From the NCBI GenBank assembly GCA_030605615.1, contig JAUWHZ010000015.1:1-50763 (forward strand): 50,763 bases of DNA, given 5' to 3'. The notes beneath the pieces are model-generated. The model searched no databases, was not told where the DNA came from, and worked only from the letters and a program-made list of their open reading frames with translations. The position numbers and the translations under genes were made by a program. Position 1 is the first letter of the stretch. Each line of letters begins with the position of its first letter. This DNA is from Atribacterota bacterium. GTDB lineage: Bacteria > Atribacterota > Phoenicimicrobiia > Phoenicimicrobiales > Phoenicimicrobiaceae. This document shows, piece after piece, positions 43,182 through 50,763 of this stretch.

Positions 43182-43702
43182 GAATTATCATTTATCCAAC
43201 CTTTTACATATAACCACTTATAGTCTATATAACTTTTTGACAAATTCGCTTTTATAGGATTATTTGCAATATATTTAATTTTTTCTATAAATTCTTTTTC
43301 ATTTCTTATTACTTTATCATAATTCTCATCTTGCCAAAATTTACCTTTTCTGTTAGTTTTCTTATTAATTTCATGAGCTGTAAAACTCTTAATACTATGC
43401 ATTATCTTGGATAATTTATCCATAGGATTTATTATCATGTGGATATGATCATTTAATACTACTACAGAATAAAGTTCGTATTTTTTACCATCTAAAAAAT
43501 GAATAGCATTAAAAATACAATTTTTTTGTGATGGTTGTAGTTTTATTCTTTTATATGTCGTAAAAGTAATAAAATAATAACCTGCCTGAATTTGGAAATG
43601 CGGAAGATGACGTCTCCATAAATCTTCTGACAGGCGAGACGCCTGTCCTACGTTGTGGTTGTAATTTTGGTTATTTCTTGTTAACAAATTTTCATTCATC
43701 AT
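43178..43702 (-). CDS. REP-associated tyrosine transposase (RAYT, IS200-like Y1 superfamily)
   Basis: About 174 residues. RRHLPHFQIQAGYYFITFTT opens the conserved domain. VLNDHIHMIINP holds the HUH metal-binding pair, and FWQDENYDKVIRNEKEF holds the candidate catalytic Tyr (WQ...Y), with IANNPIKANL at the C-terminus. Such enzymes cut and join single-stranded REP DNA and are normally single-copy and domesticated. The gene is bracketed by inverted REPs, one of them inside its own 5' coding region (residues VGQASRLS). The start is among GTG 43705, ATG 43702 and ATG 43699, behind TGGAG. It has all motifs and seems intact. Confidence 0.92.
   Translation of the reverse strand: MMNENLLTRNNQNYNHNVGQASRLSEDLWRRHLPHFQIQAGYYFITFTTYKRIKLQPSQKNCIFNAIHFLDGKKYELYSVVVLNDHIHMIINPMDKLSKIMHSIKSFTAHEINKKTNRKGKFWQDENYDKVIRNEKEFIEKIKYIANNPIKANLSKSYIDYKWLYVKGWINDNS
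43629..43651. repeat. REP hairpin inside the 5' part of the RAYT gene
   Basis: GACAGGCG-AGA-CGCCTGTC followed by CTAC. Read on the coding strand it gives GTA GGA CAG GCG TCT CGC CTG TCA, i.e. VGQASRLS in the RAYT protein. Mirror image of the 43156 copy. Confidence 0.9.
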
Positions 43703-43781
43703 CACAACACTCCAGGTTTAATATATTTTAACTCCCTGCATTACACCTAATTATTTTAAAATACTCTGTTCATCTACATTT

Positions 43782-44864
43782 TTAAAGATTAAGGATTTTA
43801 GGAAACCAGGTTAACATTTCATATCCCTCATCAGTAATTAAAACTGAATCTTCAATCCTGACTCCACCAGTCTCAGGTAGATATATCCCCGGTTCAATAG
43901 TTATCACCATTCCAGGCAAAAGAACGGTTTCGTCACTAAAAGAAACTCGAGGTAATTCATGAATATCCAAACCTACCCCATGGCCTAAGCTATGTCCAAA
44001 ATATTTTCCATAACCTTTTTTCTCAATTAAATTTCGAGCAACAGAATCTACTTCTTTACATTTTATCCCTGGTTTTAAAAATTCGAGGGCTTTTCCCTGG
44101 GCTTCTAAAACAATAGAAAATATCTCTTTTTGTTTTTTATTTTCCTTGCCTAAAACTATAGTTCGAGTTATATCAGAATTATAGTTCTGATAATTTGCTC
44201 CCACATCAATAATTATCAGTTCACCTTCAGCGATCTTTTTTTCAGAAGGTTTCCCGTGAACTAAAGAAGATCTTTCTCCTGAAACAACAATTATATCAAA
44301 AGCCTCTTTCTGGGCACCTTTCTTCCTCATAGTATAAGATAACTCTGTAGCGATATCAAGTTCTCTTATGCCTGGTTTAATTATCTCAATTGCTTCTTTT
44401 AAAGCCTCAGTAGTTATCTGGGAAGCTTTCTTTATTTTAATAATTTCTTCTTTTTCCTTAATCATTCTTATCTGTTCAATGACATCTTCGAAAGGCACAA
44501 ATTCTACAGATTCAAAACTATCAGAATATTTCTTAAAATCATTATAGTTCAAATGACTGCTTTCAAAAGCTATCTTCTTTAACTTCTTTTTCTTTATTAT
44601 TTTATTTAATTCTTCTATTCGGGCATTTTTTTGTTTTAATTTCTCAGTTATAATTTTAAAATCAGGGCTTTCTTTCTGAGCCTGTTCGGTATAACGTGAA
44701 TCAGTAATTAAAAAATTATCTCCCTTAGTAATTAAAGCTAATCCTTCTCCATTAAAACCAGATAAATAAGTTAAGTTTTTATAGTTAAAAACTAAAAACC
44801 CTTCAATATCTTTATTTTTTTTAAATATATTTCCTCTAAATATTTTTAATCTATCTTTAATCAA
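43782..44864 (-). CDS. M24 family Xaa-Pro aminopeptidase/dipeptidase
   Basis: Metallopeptidase releasing N-terminal residues before proline. The creatinase-like N-domain (residues 1-125) is followed by the pita-bread domain with metal ligands in DVGANYQNYNSDITRT (two Asp), GHSLGHGVGLDIHE (His), TIEPGIYL (Glu) and GGVRIEDSVLIT (Glu). TTG 44864 behind AGGAGGGG is the preferred start, giving about 360 residues; an earlier TTG (44888) includes that SD. It overlaps the shikimate-kinase-like gene by 8 bp. Position upstream of efp is typical of such pepP/pepQ genes. Confidence 0.94.
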   Translation of the reverse strand: MIKDRLKIFRGNIFKKNKDIEGFLVFNYKNLTYLSGFNGEGLALITKGDNFLITDSRYTEQAQKESPDFKIITEKLKQKNARIEELNKIIKKKKLKKIAFESSHLNYNDFKKYSDSFESVEFVPFEDVIEQIRMIKEKEEIIKIKKASQITTEALKEAIEIIKPGIRELDIATELSYTMRKKGAQKEAFDIIVVSGERSSLVHGKPSEKKIAEGELIIIDVGANYQNYNSDITRTIVLGKENKKQKEIFSIVLEAQGKALEFLKPGIKCKEVDSVARNLIEKKGYGKYFGHSLGHGVGLDIHELPRVSFSDETVLLPGMVITIEPGIYLPETGGVRIEDSVLITDEGYEMLTWFPKILNL

Positions 44865-45375
44865 AACTACCCCTCCTAAATTTTTCAATTATTTTCTGGT
44901 TTATTTCTTCTATAGATAAATCGGTAATATCGATTATATAATCAGCTGCCGGAAAACTTGGAGTTTTTAAATTTAAAATACCTTTTGCAGATTCAAATAA
45001 CTGATCCCATTGACTCATTAAACGAGATTTTTCGTCTTTAATTTTATTTATTTTTAAATTTATTTTACTGGTAATTAAACTAATCAATAAACCATTTCGC
45101 TTTAGAGCTTTTACATTTCTTCCTCTTAATATACTCCCACCACCAACAACAATTACTGTGTTAGTGGCATTTGATATTTTTTCTATTATCTCGTTTTCTA
45201 AAGAGCGAAAATATTTTTCTCCATACTTTTTAAATAATTCAGAGAGACCTAATCCACTTTCTCTTTTCATCATCTCATTAGTGTCTATAAACTTCATCTT
45301 TAATTTTAAAGCTAAGTCTTTTCCTATTTCTGACTTATTTGTCCCCTCTAATCCGACTAAAATTATATTTTTCAT
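44857..45375 (-). CDS. aroK: Shikimate-kinase-like P-loop protein with altered active site
   Basis: 172 residues in the AroK family by order of motifs: P-loop GLEGTNKS (residues 8-15), FIDTNEMM, YFRSLENEII (FRxxE), VVVGGGSIL (GGG) and AADYIID. Several catalytic positions deviate. The Gly before the P-loop Lys is Asn13. The Mg-binding DxD is D31-T-N33. The lid RPLL is RLMS. The substrate Arg near residue 140 appears as Lys (LKTPSF). It may be inactive or may have another phosphoryl substrate. Its ATG overlaps the rimO stop (ATGA). No other aro genes are seen. Confidence 0.75.
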   Translation of the reverse strand: MKNIILVGLEGTNKSEIGKDLALKLKMKFIDTNEMMKRESGLGLSELFKKYGEKYFRSLENEIIEKISNATNTVIVVGGGSILRGRNVKALKRNGLLISLITSKINLKINKIKDEKSRLMSQWDQLFESAKGILNLKTPSFPAADYIIDITDLSIEEINQKIIEKFRRGSFD

Positions 45376-46715
45376 AATTTTTTGATTTCACCTACTAAAT
45401 CATATTCAGAAGTTTCTATAATATTTACTTTTATAAACTCCCCAATCCAAGCTTTATCTGTTTTTATGATCACCTTGCCATCTATCTCGGGGGCATCGGC
45501 TTGAGTGCGGCCAATGGCTAACTTTGACTTGCCTGAAGATATCTCATTAACCAATACTTCTACTTCTTTTCCCAGGTAAGAACAATTTATTTCTTTAGAA
45601 ATTTTCTGTTGAGTCACCATTAGTTTTTCCAAACGTTCCTTCTTTATCCGCAAAGGTATTTGCTGGGGAAAGTTATAGGCTGGAGTTCCTTCTTCTTTAG
45701 AAAAAACAAATGCCCCTAACTTTTCAAATCTTACTTCTTTCACAAAATTCAACAATTCTTCAAAATCTTGATCGGTTTCACCAGGAAATCCTACCATAAA
45801 AGTTGTGCGTAAAGTTAAATTTGGGATTTTATCTCTTAATTTTTTTATCAGCGAAATAATATATTTTTTTTCAATCGGTCTATTCATCTTTTTTAATATT
45901 TTATCACTTATATGTTGTAAAGGTAAATCCAGATAAGGGCATATCTTGGGATAATTGGCTATCACTTCGATTAAATTATCATTATAATGAAGAGGATGGG
46001 TATATAAAAGTCTAATCCATTTTAGATTTTTTAATTCAAGGAGAGAAAGTTTTTTTAGCAATTCAGCCAATTTATATTCTCCATAAAGATCAATTCCATA
46101 CAAAGTAGTATCTTGACCAATTAAAATTATCTCAGAAAGATTTTGTTTTTCAGAAAGCATTTTTACTTCTTCAATTATATCTTCCATCTTTCTACTACGA
46201 TAACTTCCTCTTATTTTAGGAATCAGACAATATGAACAATTATTCTGGCAACCTTCTGATATTTTAATATAGGCGTAGTGTTGGGGGGTTAAAACAGTTC
46301 GAGGGGTAATATAATTATAAAGAAAATCAGGTTTATGGTTTACCTGGAAGATTTGTTCACCTTGCAAAACTTTTTCTATTATCTCATCAATCTCTAATAA
46401 ATCTCCGACTCCCAAAAAAGCATCAACTTCTGGAAGTTCTTGACTAAGATTATTATCTTTATATCTCTGAGGAAGGCACCCGGCTACTATTAAATACTTT
46501 ATTTTGCCCTCTTTTTTTAATTTTACTGCAGAAAAAATCTCTTCAATTGATTCTTCTACTGCATCTCTTATAAAACTGCAGGTATTTATAATTACTAAAT
46601 CCGAATTATTAATTTGTCCGCTTATCTTGTGCCCTTTTTCTTCTAATTTCCCGCAAATTACTTCAGTATCAACTAAATTTTTAGGACATCCTAAAGATTT
46701 AATACCAATTCGCAT
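45372..46715 (-). CDS. rimO: Ribosomal protein S12 methylthiotransferase RimO
   Basis: Radical SAM enzyme that methylthiolates Asp88 of S12. The MTTase domain has IKSLGCPKNLVDTEV (Cys10 region), NTCSFIRDAVEESI and VAGCLPQRY. The radical SAM motif is ISEGCQNNCSYCLIPKIRGS (CxxxCxxC), and the TRAM domain is at the C-terminus. The LGCPKNxVD and IRGxxRSR signatures separate it from MtaB and MiaB. 447 residues is normal. It heads the small aroK-pepQ group. Confidence 0.96.
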   Translation of the reverse strand: MRIGIKSLGCPKNLVDTEVICGKLEEKGHKISGQINNSDLVIINTCSFIRDAVEESIEEIFSAVKLKKEGKIKYLIVAGCLPQRYKDNNLSQELPEVDAFLGVGDLLEIDEIIEKVLQGEQIFQVNHKPDFLYNYITPRTVLTPQHYAYIKISEGCQNNCSYCLIPKIRGSYRSRKMEDIIEEVKMLSEKQNLSEIILIGQDTTLYGIDLYGEYKLAELLKKLSLLELKNLKWIRLLYTHPLHYNDNLIEVIANYPKICPYLDLPLQHISDKILKKMNRPIEKKYIISLIKKLRDKIPNLTLRTTFMVGFPGETDQDFEELLNFVKEVRFEKLGAFVFSKEEGTPAYNFPQQIPLRIKKERLEKLMVTQQKISKEINCSYLGKEVEVLVNEISSGKSKLAIGRTQADAPEIDGKVIIKTDKAWIGEFIKVNIIETSEYDLVGEIKKL

Positions 46716-46778
46716 AGTATATGAAATTTCTTCTTCCTTTCATAATATAGCACACAGCGTATAGTGTTTATATTATCT

Positions 46779-47123
46779 TTAACGAAAAAATCTATATTTT
46801 TGCTTATTTTCTATATCGATTGCTTTTACGTGCCCCTCTACAACTTCAGGTGGGCTCAACTTAACTAAACCAATTAAACACAAAATTCCAATGATAATAT
46901 CTTCAAAAAACCCTAAAAACGGAACTAAAAAATCAGGTATTAAATCATAAGGCGATAATACATATGCAATTGCTCCATATACTAATAATTTCAAATAAAA
47001 AGGTACTCTCTTGTCTTTGAGCAATCTTAAAGATAATTTTATAAAATTAGGTATATGAAAAATTATCCTGGCAAAGTATAATTGTCTTTTTAATTTACCA
47101 TAAGGATCTTTATTATTAGACAT
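46779..47123 (-). CDS. DUF1232 (YkvA-like) small membrane protein
   Basis: 114 residues. YLKLLVYGAIAYVLSPYDLIPDFLVPFLGFFEDIIIG is the DUF1232 signature, with two hydrophobic segments, a basic N-terminus and a polar tail. Biochemical function unknown. GAGAG precedes ATG 47123. It stands alone between rimO and the cyclase gene, with 114 bp upstream in which no feature is seen. Confidence 0.88.
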   Translation of the reverse strand: MSNNKDPYGKLKRQLYFARIIFHIPNFIKLSLRLLKDKRVPFYLKLLVYGAIAYVLSPYDLIPDFLVPFLGFFEDIIIGILCLIGLVKLSPPEVVEGHVKAIDIENKQKYRFFR

Positions 47124-47237
47124 AATTTATCTCTCAAAAAGTAAAAATAATCAATAAATTAAATAAAAATGAACCCATTACTTTGTTTTGATGAAAGTTT
47201 TTTAACGAGAAAAATTATAAAAAGTAAATATTTTTTT

Positions 47238-47909
47238 CTAACTCTTTAAGGTGTATGCAGTAATCAAATCTTTTTTGCCTTTTATCTTTAATTTACGCGG
47301 ATAAGTAAATTTAAAATTGGCTTTAATCTTTTGATAGGTTCTTTCGCCAATCATAATTTCTCCTGATGGAGCATTAACCTGTAAACGGGAAGATAAATTA
47401 ACGGTATCGCCGATAACAGTAAATTCTTTCCTTAATGGTGAACCAATTTCGCCTGAAATACATAAACCCGTATTTATTCCAATACTCGCTTTTAATTTCA
47501 TTTTTTTATTATCTATCTCTATTTCACCATTTCTTTCGATAGATTCCATTATCTCCATACTTGTTCTAATTGCTCTCTCCGGGTCATTTTCGTGAGAATA
47601 AGGTGTCCCAAAGACTATCATTAAGCCATCACCCAAAAATTTATTTATTGAGCCTTCGTATTTATAGATAATATTGATAATTGGTTGAAATATACGATTT
47701 AAAATATCAGTAGCTTCTTCGGGGTCTAAACGTTCAGCAAGATGGGTAAAATCTTTTATGTCCAAAAATATTACTGTAACTTCTCTTCTTTCACTGGGTA
47801 AGCTGGACTTTCCTTCTAATATTCTGGAAGTTACTGCCTTAGGGACATATGGTTTAAACAATTCTAATATTTTATTTTGCATCTTTTTCTGTGCGTTTTC
47901 TTTATCCAT
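47238..47909 (-). CDS. Class III adenylate/guanylate cyclase
   Basis: About 223 residues: a short helical N-terminus (FKPYVPKAVTSRILEG) and one catalytic domain. VTVIFLDIKDFTHLAERLD gives the first metal Asp pair and KFLGDGLMIVFGTP the second metal Asp. FTVIGDTVNLSSRL supplies base and transition-state residues (N..SR). It likely makes cAMP, though cGMP cannot be excluded. It has no sensor or membrane domain, so input must come from elsewhere. ATG 47909 fits better than GTG 47942, which abuts its SD-like sequence. Confidence 0.9.
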   Translation of the reverse strand: MDKENAQKKMQNKILELFKPYVPKAVTSRILEGKSSLPSERREVTVIFLDIKDFTHLAERLDPEEATDILNRIFQPIINIIYKYEGSINKFLGDGLMIVFGTPYSHENDPERAIRTSMEIMESIERNGEIEIDNKKMKLKASIGINTGLCISGEIGSPLRKEFTVIGDTVNLSSRLQVNAPSGEIMIGERTYQKIKANFKFTYPRKLKIKGKKDLITAYTLKS

Positions 47910-47976
47910 TTTTAAAAACACCTTTCGGGCGGATAAATCCACTCCCTTGTAAATTTAAAAATATATAATCATTGTT

Positions 47977-48014
47977 CCCTCTCCCCTCGGTGGGAGAGGG
48001 TTAGGGTGAGGGGG
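47977..48014. repeat. CCCTCTCCC palindrome downstream of the lipoprotein gene
   Basis: Arms CCCTCTCCC (47977-47985) and GGGAGAGGG (47992-48000), then TTAGGGTGAGGGGG. This CCCTCACCCTAACCCTCTCCC class of repeat occurs in very many bacterial genomes. Non-coding, GC-rich against an AT-rich background. Confidence 0.8.
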
Positions 48015-48131
48015 AATTTGATTTTTATTTTGTGATTTTTAATATTATAACAAAAGCAGGAAAATAAATAAAGAATAAAAAACCAGCGGATAGCGCACAG
48101 CGTGTAGCGTATAGAAAAAATAGTATATAGT

Positions 48132-48153
48132 AATGGGGGCATATGCCCCCATT
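48132..48153. repeat. 22-bp perfect palindrome downstream of the lipoprotein gene
   Basis: AATGGGGGCAT followed directly by its complement, no loop. GATAGCGCACAGCGTGTAGCG-type words (48088-48114) and TAGTATATAGTAA precede it. It lies about 30 bp past the lipoprotein stop and might also aid termination. Confidence 0.75.
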
Positions 48154-48184
48154 ATTCATTAATTTATTGACATCCTCCATTTGA

Positions 48185-48991
48185 CTATGGTTTTGTAATT
48201 TTCACACTACCAGCAGCAGCATCCTCATTGCCATGATAATCAGTAACAGTTAAACTTACTGTAATAACTTCACCGCTATCAGTTGCAGGAATAATTAAAC
48301 TGCATGATAATTCTTTTGAGAAGCAAATATCTGTGGATATAACACTACTTGATATTTGAGGAAGATACCATTCATATTTAGCTATTCCTATGCCTTCTCC
48401 ATCATTAGAACCTGAACCATCAAATATAACAGTTAAGGGACAATCTCCTTCAGAAGGGATAATTGTAATTATTGCTTCAGGAGGAGTATTATCTACTCCT
48501 AATGCTGATAATCCATCAGCAACTTTAATCTTTAAATCATGACCAGCTTCATCTGTACCCACAATATATAAATCACAAGAAATTTCATTAAAAGCAGAAT
48601 ATAATTTTATATAATTTAATACTGCTGATGAATAAAGGTATAATCCTGTAATTTCGGTCTCTGCACCAGCTTCTCCAGGTGAGCTTGAAGGCGCGACATA
48701 ATAATAAGCACCCACAGTACGATCTAAAGAAGTTACTCTACTTGCACCCTGATAATAATCAAATTCAAAACCTGAACCAATAAATTCTACTTGATTTAAA
48801 CTAAATATTTTCATATCTACGGTTCCGTCATCATTAATATTTAATTCACTCAACCTTATCTGTGCCTGGGGGTCAAAAATATTTAAAAGGCCCAGAGAAA
48901 ACCAATCACAACCAACTAAGGATACTATAAAACTTAACAATATTACTATAAATAGTATCTTATATAATTTCTTTTTATATTTGTATTGCAA
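48185..48991 (-). CDS. Lipoprotein with PKD-like domain
   Basis: 268 residues. The signal sequence has a basic start (KYKKKLYK), a hydrophobic core (ILFIVILLSFIVS) and the lipobox LVGC (Cys near 28), so it is lipid-anchored on the cell surface or in the outer membrane. A central beta-rich region of unknown family follows. Residues about 168-268 form a PKD-like Ig fold (PPEAIITIIPSEGDCPLTVIFD, then GSGSNDGEGIGIAKYEWYLP). The start is TTG 48991 behind GGGGGA. It follows the secretin gene by 31 bp, so it may be a pilotin-like or surface partner; this is inference. Confidence 0.82.
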   Translation of the reverse strand: MQYKYKKKLYKILFIVILLSFIVSLVGCDWFSLGLLNIFDPQAQIRLSELNINDDGTVDMKIFSLNQVEFIGSGFEFDYYQGASRVTSLDRTVGAYYYVAPSSSPGEAGAETEITGLYLYSSAVLNYIKLYSAFNEISCDLYIVGTDEAGHDLKIKVADGLSALGVDNTPPEAIITIIPSEGDCPLTVIFDGSGSNDGEGIGIAKYEWYLPQISSSVISTDICFSKELSCSLIIPATDSGEVITVSLTVTDYHGNEDAAAGSVKITKP

Positions 48992-49022
48992 AGTCTTGTC
49001 CCCCTTCGAATCTAAGTTATTT

Positions 49023-50763
49023 TTAATAATCTAACAAATGTGCGGTAATCAGGATAATTATCTCAGTCTTTTTACTTTTAGTATGAGTAAATTTAAATAA
49101 TTCACCAAATATAGGAATATCTGATAAAAAGGGTATCTTTCGAATATTTTTTATATCTTCTGAAGTAATTAAACCGCCTATTACTACTGTTTCATCCAAA
49201 TTGGCTCGGATTATTACCTTCTCTTCTCGAGAATTAATTACAGGATAACCCTGAATAAGTTCTTCACCCAGTGAATCTATCGTTGTATATACGTCCATTG
49301 TGATAAGTCCATCAGTACTTAATCGTGGAGTAATGATCATAGTCAGTCCCACATCCATATATTTTATGGTTTCTAAACCTTCGGAAGTAATTTCTCTAAT
49401 GGGAATTTTAGATCCAGATAATATTTTTGCTTCTTTACCATCTAAAGTAAGCACTTTAGGATTAGATAAGATATTGGTTTTACCTTCAGTTTGTAAAGCC
49501 CTGAGAGTTACATTAATTAGCCCACTTCTTTCAAAGGAACCTCCCAGAGTTATTTCTCCTATAGTAATTTGTCCTTCTATTTTTTCTTCCCCACTTCCGC
49601 TAAACCACTTAACTCCTAAATCTTTTTCAGCATCTAAGGTAATTTCAATCACCTTTGCTTCTATCATTATCTGACGTGCACGTTTATCCAGTCCAACAAT
49701 CATTGTTTCTACATTATCTAACTCTTCTTTAGTGCCCTTTACTATAATCTCACTTTGCCTTGAATCAATAATTACTCTTCCTTCTTCTGGAACAATTATA
49801 CCTAACATATTTTTTATAGCTTCAATCTCCTCTTCATCAATAGCATTATCTATTTTAAAGGTCTTAGTCAACAATTCTACATCTATCTCAGCTATAATCT
49901 CCGCCAGCTTTTCAATCTCCTCATTTGTCCCGGTGACAATAATAGTATTCAGTCTTGCATCAGCAACAATATTAACCTTTGCTCCTTCTTTCACATAACT
50001 ATCTAATATACTCTTTGCCCCTTCTGCGCTCGCATTCTTTAACTCAAATATTCTGGTAATAGGTTTTTTATACCCCTCTATTAACTCTTTTTGGGCAATA
50101 ATCAGGACATTACTAACTTCGGTATAATCTAATCCCCTGAGTTTTAAAATCAAATCCAGCGCATCTTTAAAAGAGACTTCTCTGAGATTTAAGGTTATTT
50201 TTCCGGTTACTGAATCATCAACAACCATATTTATTCCACTAATTTCTGATAATGCTCTAACTGCATCAACAACCTCTGCTTCTTTAAGATTTAATGTAAT
50301 AGGTGTAGTTACTGTATCTACTAAAAAAATCTTTGGTTCTTCTTCTTTTTCAATTTTTACTACTTCGCCTTTCACTGGTGTAACCGTAAAGACTTGCGCT
50401 TCTGGTTTTTTAAATTCAACATAATCATAAACATCGATATACAGTAATCTCTTATCAGAAGATAATTTTACTTCATAATCAGCTTTCTGGAATAAATCTA
50501 CAACAAATCTAGTTATAGGTATTGGTTCATTTTCAAATTGTCCGCATCTTACCTGTTTTACAGAACCCATATATAAACGTAAAATGTTTTTGACTAATTC
50601 GTCAATACTGTAGTTGGCATTCTTAACATCAATTATTATTCTCTCGGGTGCCTCTAAATAAGAAACCTCATATTCTGAAATAGCTCCACTTGCTTTAATG
50701 GTAAGATGGGTATAATTGGGTAATTTCTTGTACCAGATATTGGTCATACTAATATTTTGAGAA
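49023..50763 (-). CDS. Secretin (PilQ/GspD family), 5' end outside window
   Basis: Outer-membrane multimeric gate of type IV pilus or type II secretion. From the visible start: an AMIN domain (LTIKASGAISEYEVSYLEAP), then STN/N0 (ITLNLKEAEVVDAVRALSEI), N1-type secretin repeats (FELKNASAEGAKSILDSYV; FKIDNAIDEEEIEAIKNML), and the secretin core with TNILSNPKVLTLDGKEAKI and VVIGGLI...IPFLSDIPIFGELFKF at the C-terminus. The AMIN domain favours PilQ. An ATG exists at 50747, but the frame is open to the window edge and no signal peptide is seen, so the gene surely begins upstream. Confidence 0.93.
   Translation of the reverse strand, partial: SQNISMTNIWYKKLPNYTHLTIKASGAISEYEVSYLEAPERIIIDVKNANYSIDELVKNILRLYMGSVKQVRCGQFENEPIPITRFVVDLFQKADYEVKLSSDKRLLYIDVYDYVEFKKPEAQVFTVTPVKGEVVKIEKEEEPKIFLVDTVTTPITLNLKEAEVVDAVRALSEISGINMVVDDSVTGKITLNLREVSFKDALDLILKLRGLDYTEVSNVLIIAQKELIEGYKKPITRIFELKNASAEGAKSILDSYVKEGAKVNIVADARLNTIIVTGTNEEIEKLAEIIAEIDVELLTKTFKIDNAIDEEEIEAIKNMLGIIVPEEGRVIIDSRQSEIIVKGTKEELDNVETMIVGLDKRARQIMIEAKVIEITLDAEKDLGVKWFSGSGEEKIEGQITIGEITLGGSFERSGLINVTLRALQTEGKTNILSNPKVLTLDGKEAKILSGSKIPIREITSEGLETIKYMDVGLTMIITPRLSTDGLITMDVYTTIDSLGEELIQGYPVINSREEKVIIRANLDETVVIGGLITSEDIKNIRKIPFLSDIPIFGELFKFTHTKSKKTEIIILITAHLLDY

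Overview
This is a low-GC (about 30 percent by eye) bacterial chromosome segment. Almost every gene lies on the minus strand; the only clear plus-strand gene is rpsT. The gene order is of the Firmicutes type: comEA-comEC-holA/rpsT/lepA-hemW-hrcA-grpE-dnaK-dnaJ, nusA-ylxR-infB-ylxP-rbfA-nrnA-truB-ribF-rpsO-pnp, tig-clpP-lon, and efp-asp23-nusB-xseA-xseB-ispA. CIRCE/HrcA control and a valS T-box are also of that type. A PilQ/GspD-type secretin, however, implies an outer membrane. This mix suits an uncultured low-GC diderm such as Atribacterota (JS1/OP9) or a diderm relative of the Firmicutes. That assignment is inference; no rRNA is present.

Layout in transcription order (high to low coordinates): (i) 50763-46779: 5'-truncated secretin, a PKD lipoprotein, a class III nucleotide cyclase and a DUF1232 membrane protein. 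(ii) 46715-43782: rimO, a degenerate shikimate-kinase-like gene and an M24 aminopeptidase. (iii) 43702-43156: a REP-associated tyrosine transposase (RAYT) bracketed by inverted REP hairpins. (iv) 43077-36514: glyA, efp, asp23, nusB, xseA, xseB, ispA, rph, rdgB. (v) 36434-35817: seven tRNAs (Pro, Gly, Arg, His, Arg, Lys, Leu). (vi) 35742-30970: tig, clpP, an S23-type four-helix-bundle gene in the usual clpX position, and lon. (vii) 30817-30082: a MNT/HEPN toxin-antitoxin pair. (viii) 29956-19103: T-box-controlled valS, then folC, comEA, comEC, holA, murJ, lepA, with divergent rpsT inside. (ix) 19099-10962: lepA, hemW and the CIRCE-controlled hrcA-grpE-dnaK-dnaJ heat-shock genes. (x) 10592-1: mtaB, then the nusA-to-pnp translation/RNA-decay superoperon, with pnp cut by the window edge.

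The most unusual layer is intergenic. Many gaps carry short GTAG/CCTAC-headed palindromes of several stem families, which fit substrates of the local RAYT. Others carry word-like micro-repeats (TATCGTATATCG, TAGTATGTAG and similar) that often begin at or inside the stop codon of the upstream gene. Several gene 3' ends (truB, ribF, rdgB, the RAYT itself) are encoded by repeat sequence. Repeats also sit where expected syntenic genes (clpX, prmA/rsmE) are missing. Two genes, pnp and mtaB, have strong Shine-Dalgarno sequences in front of AUU and AUA rather than AUG/GUG/UUG. Ribosomal protein S20 carries a long Lys/Thr-rich histone-H1-like tail.
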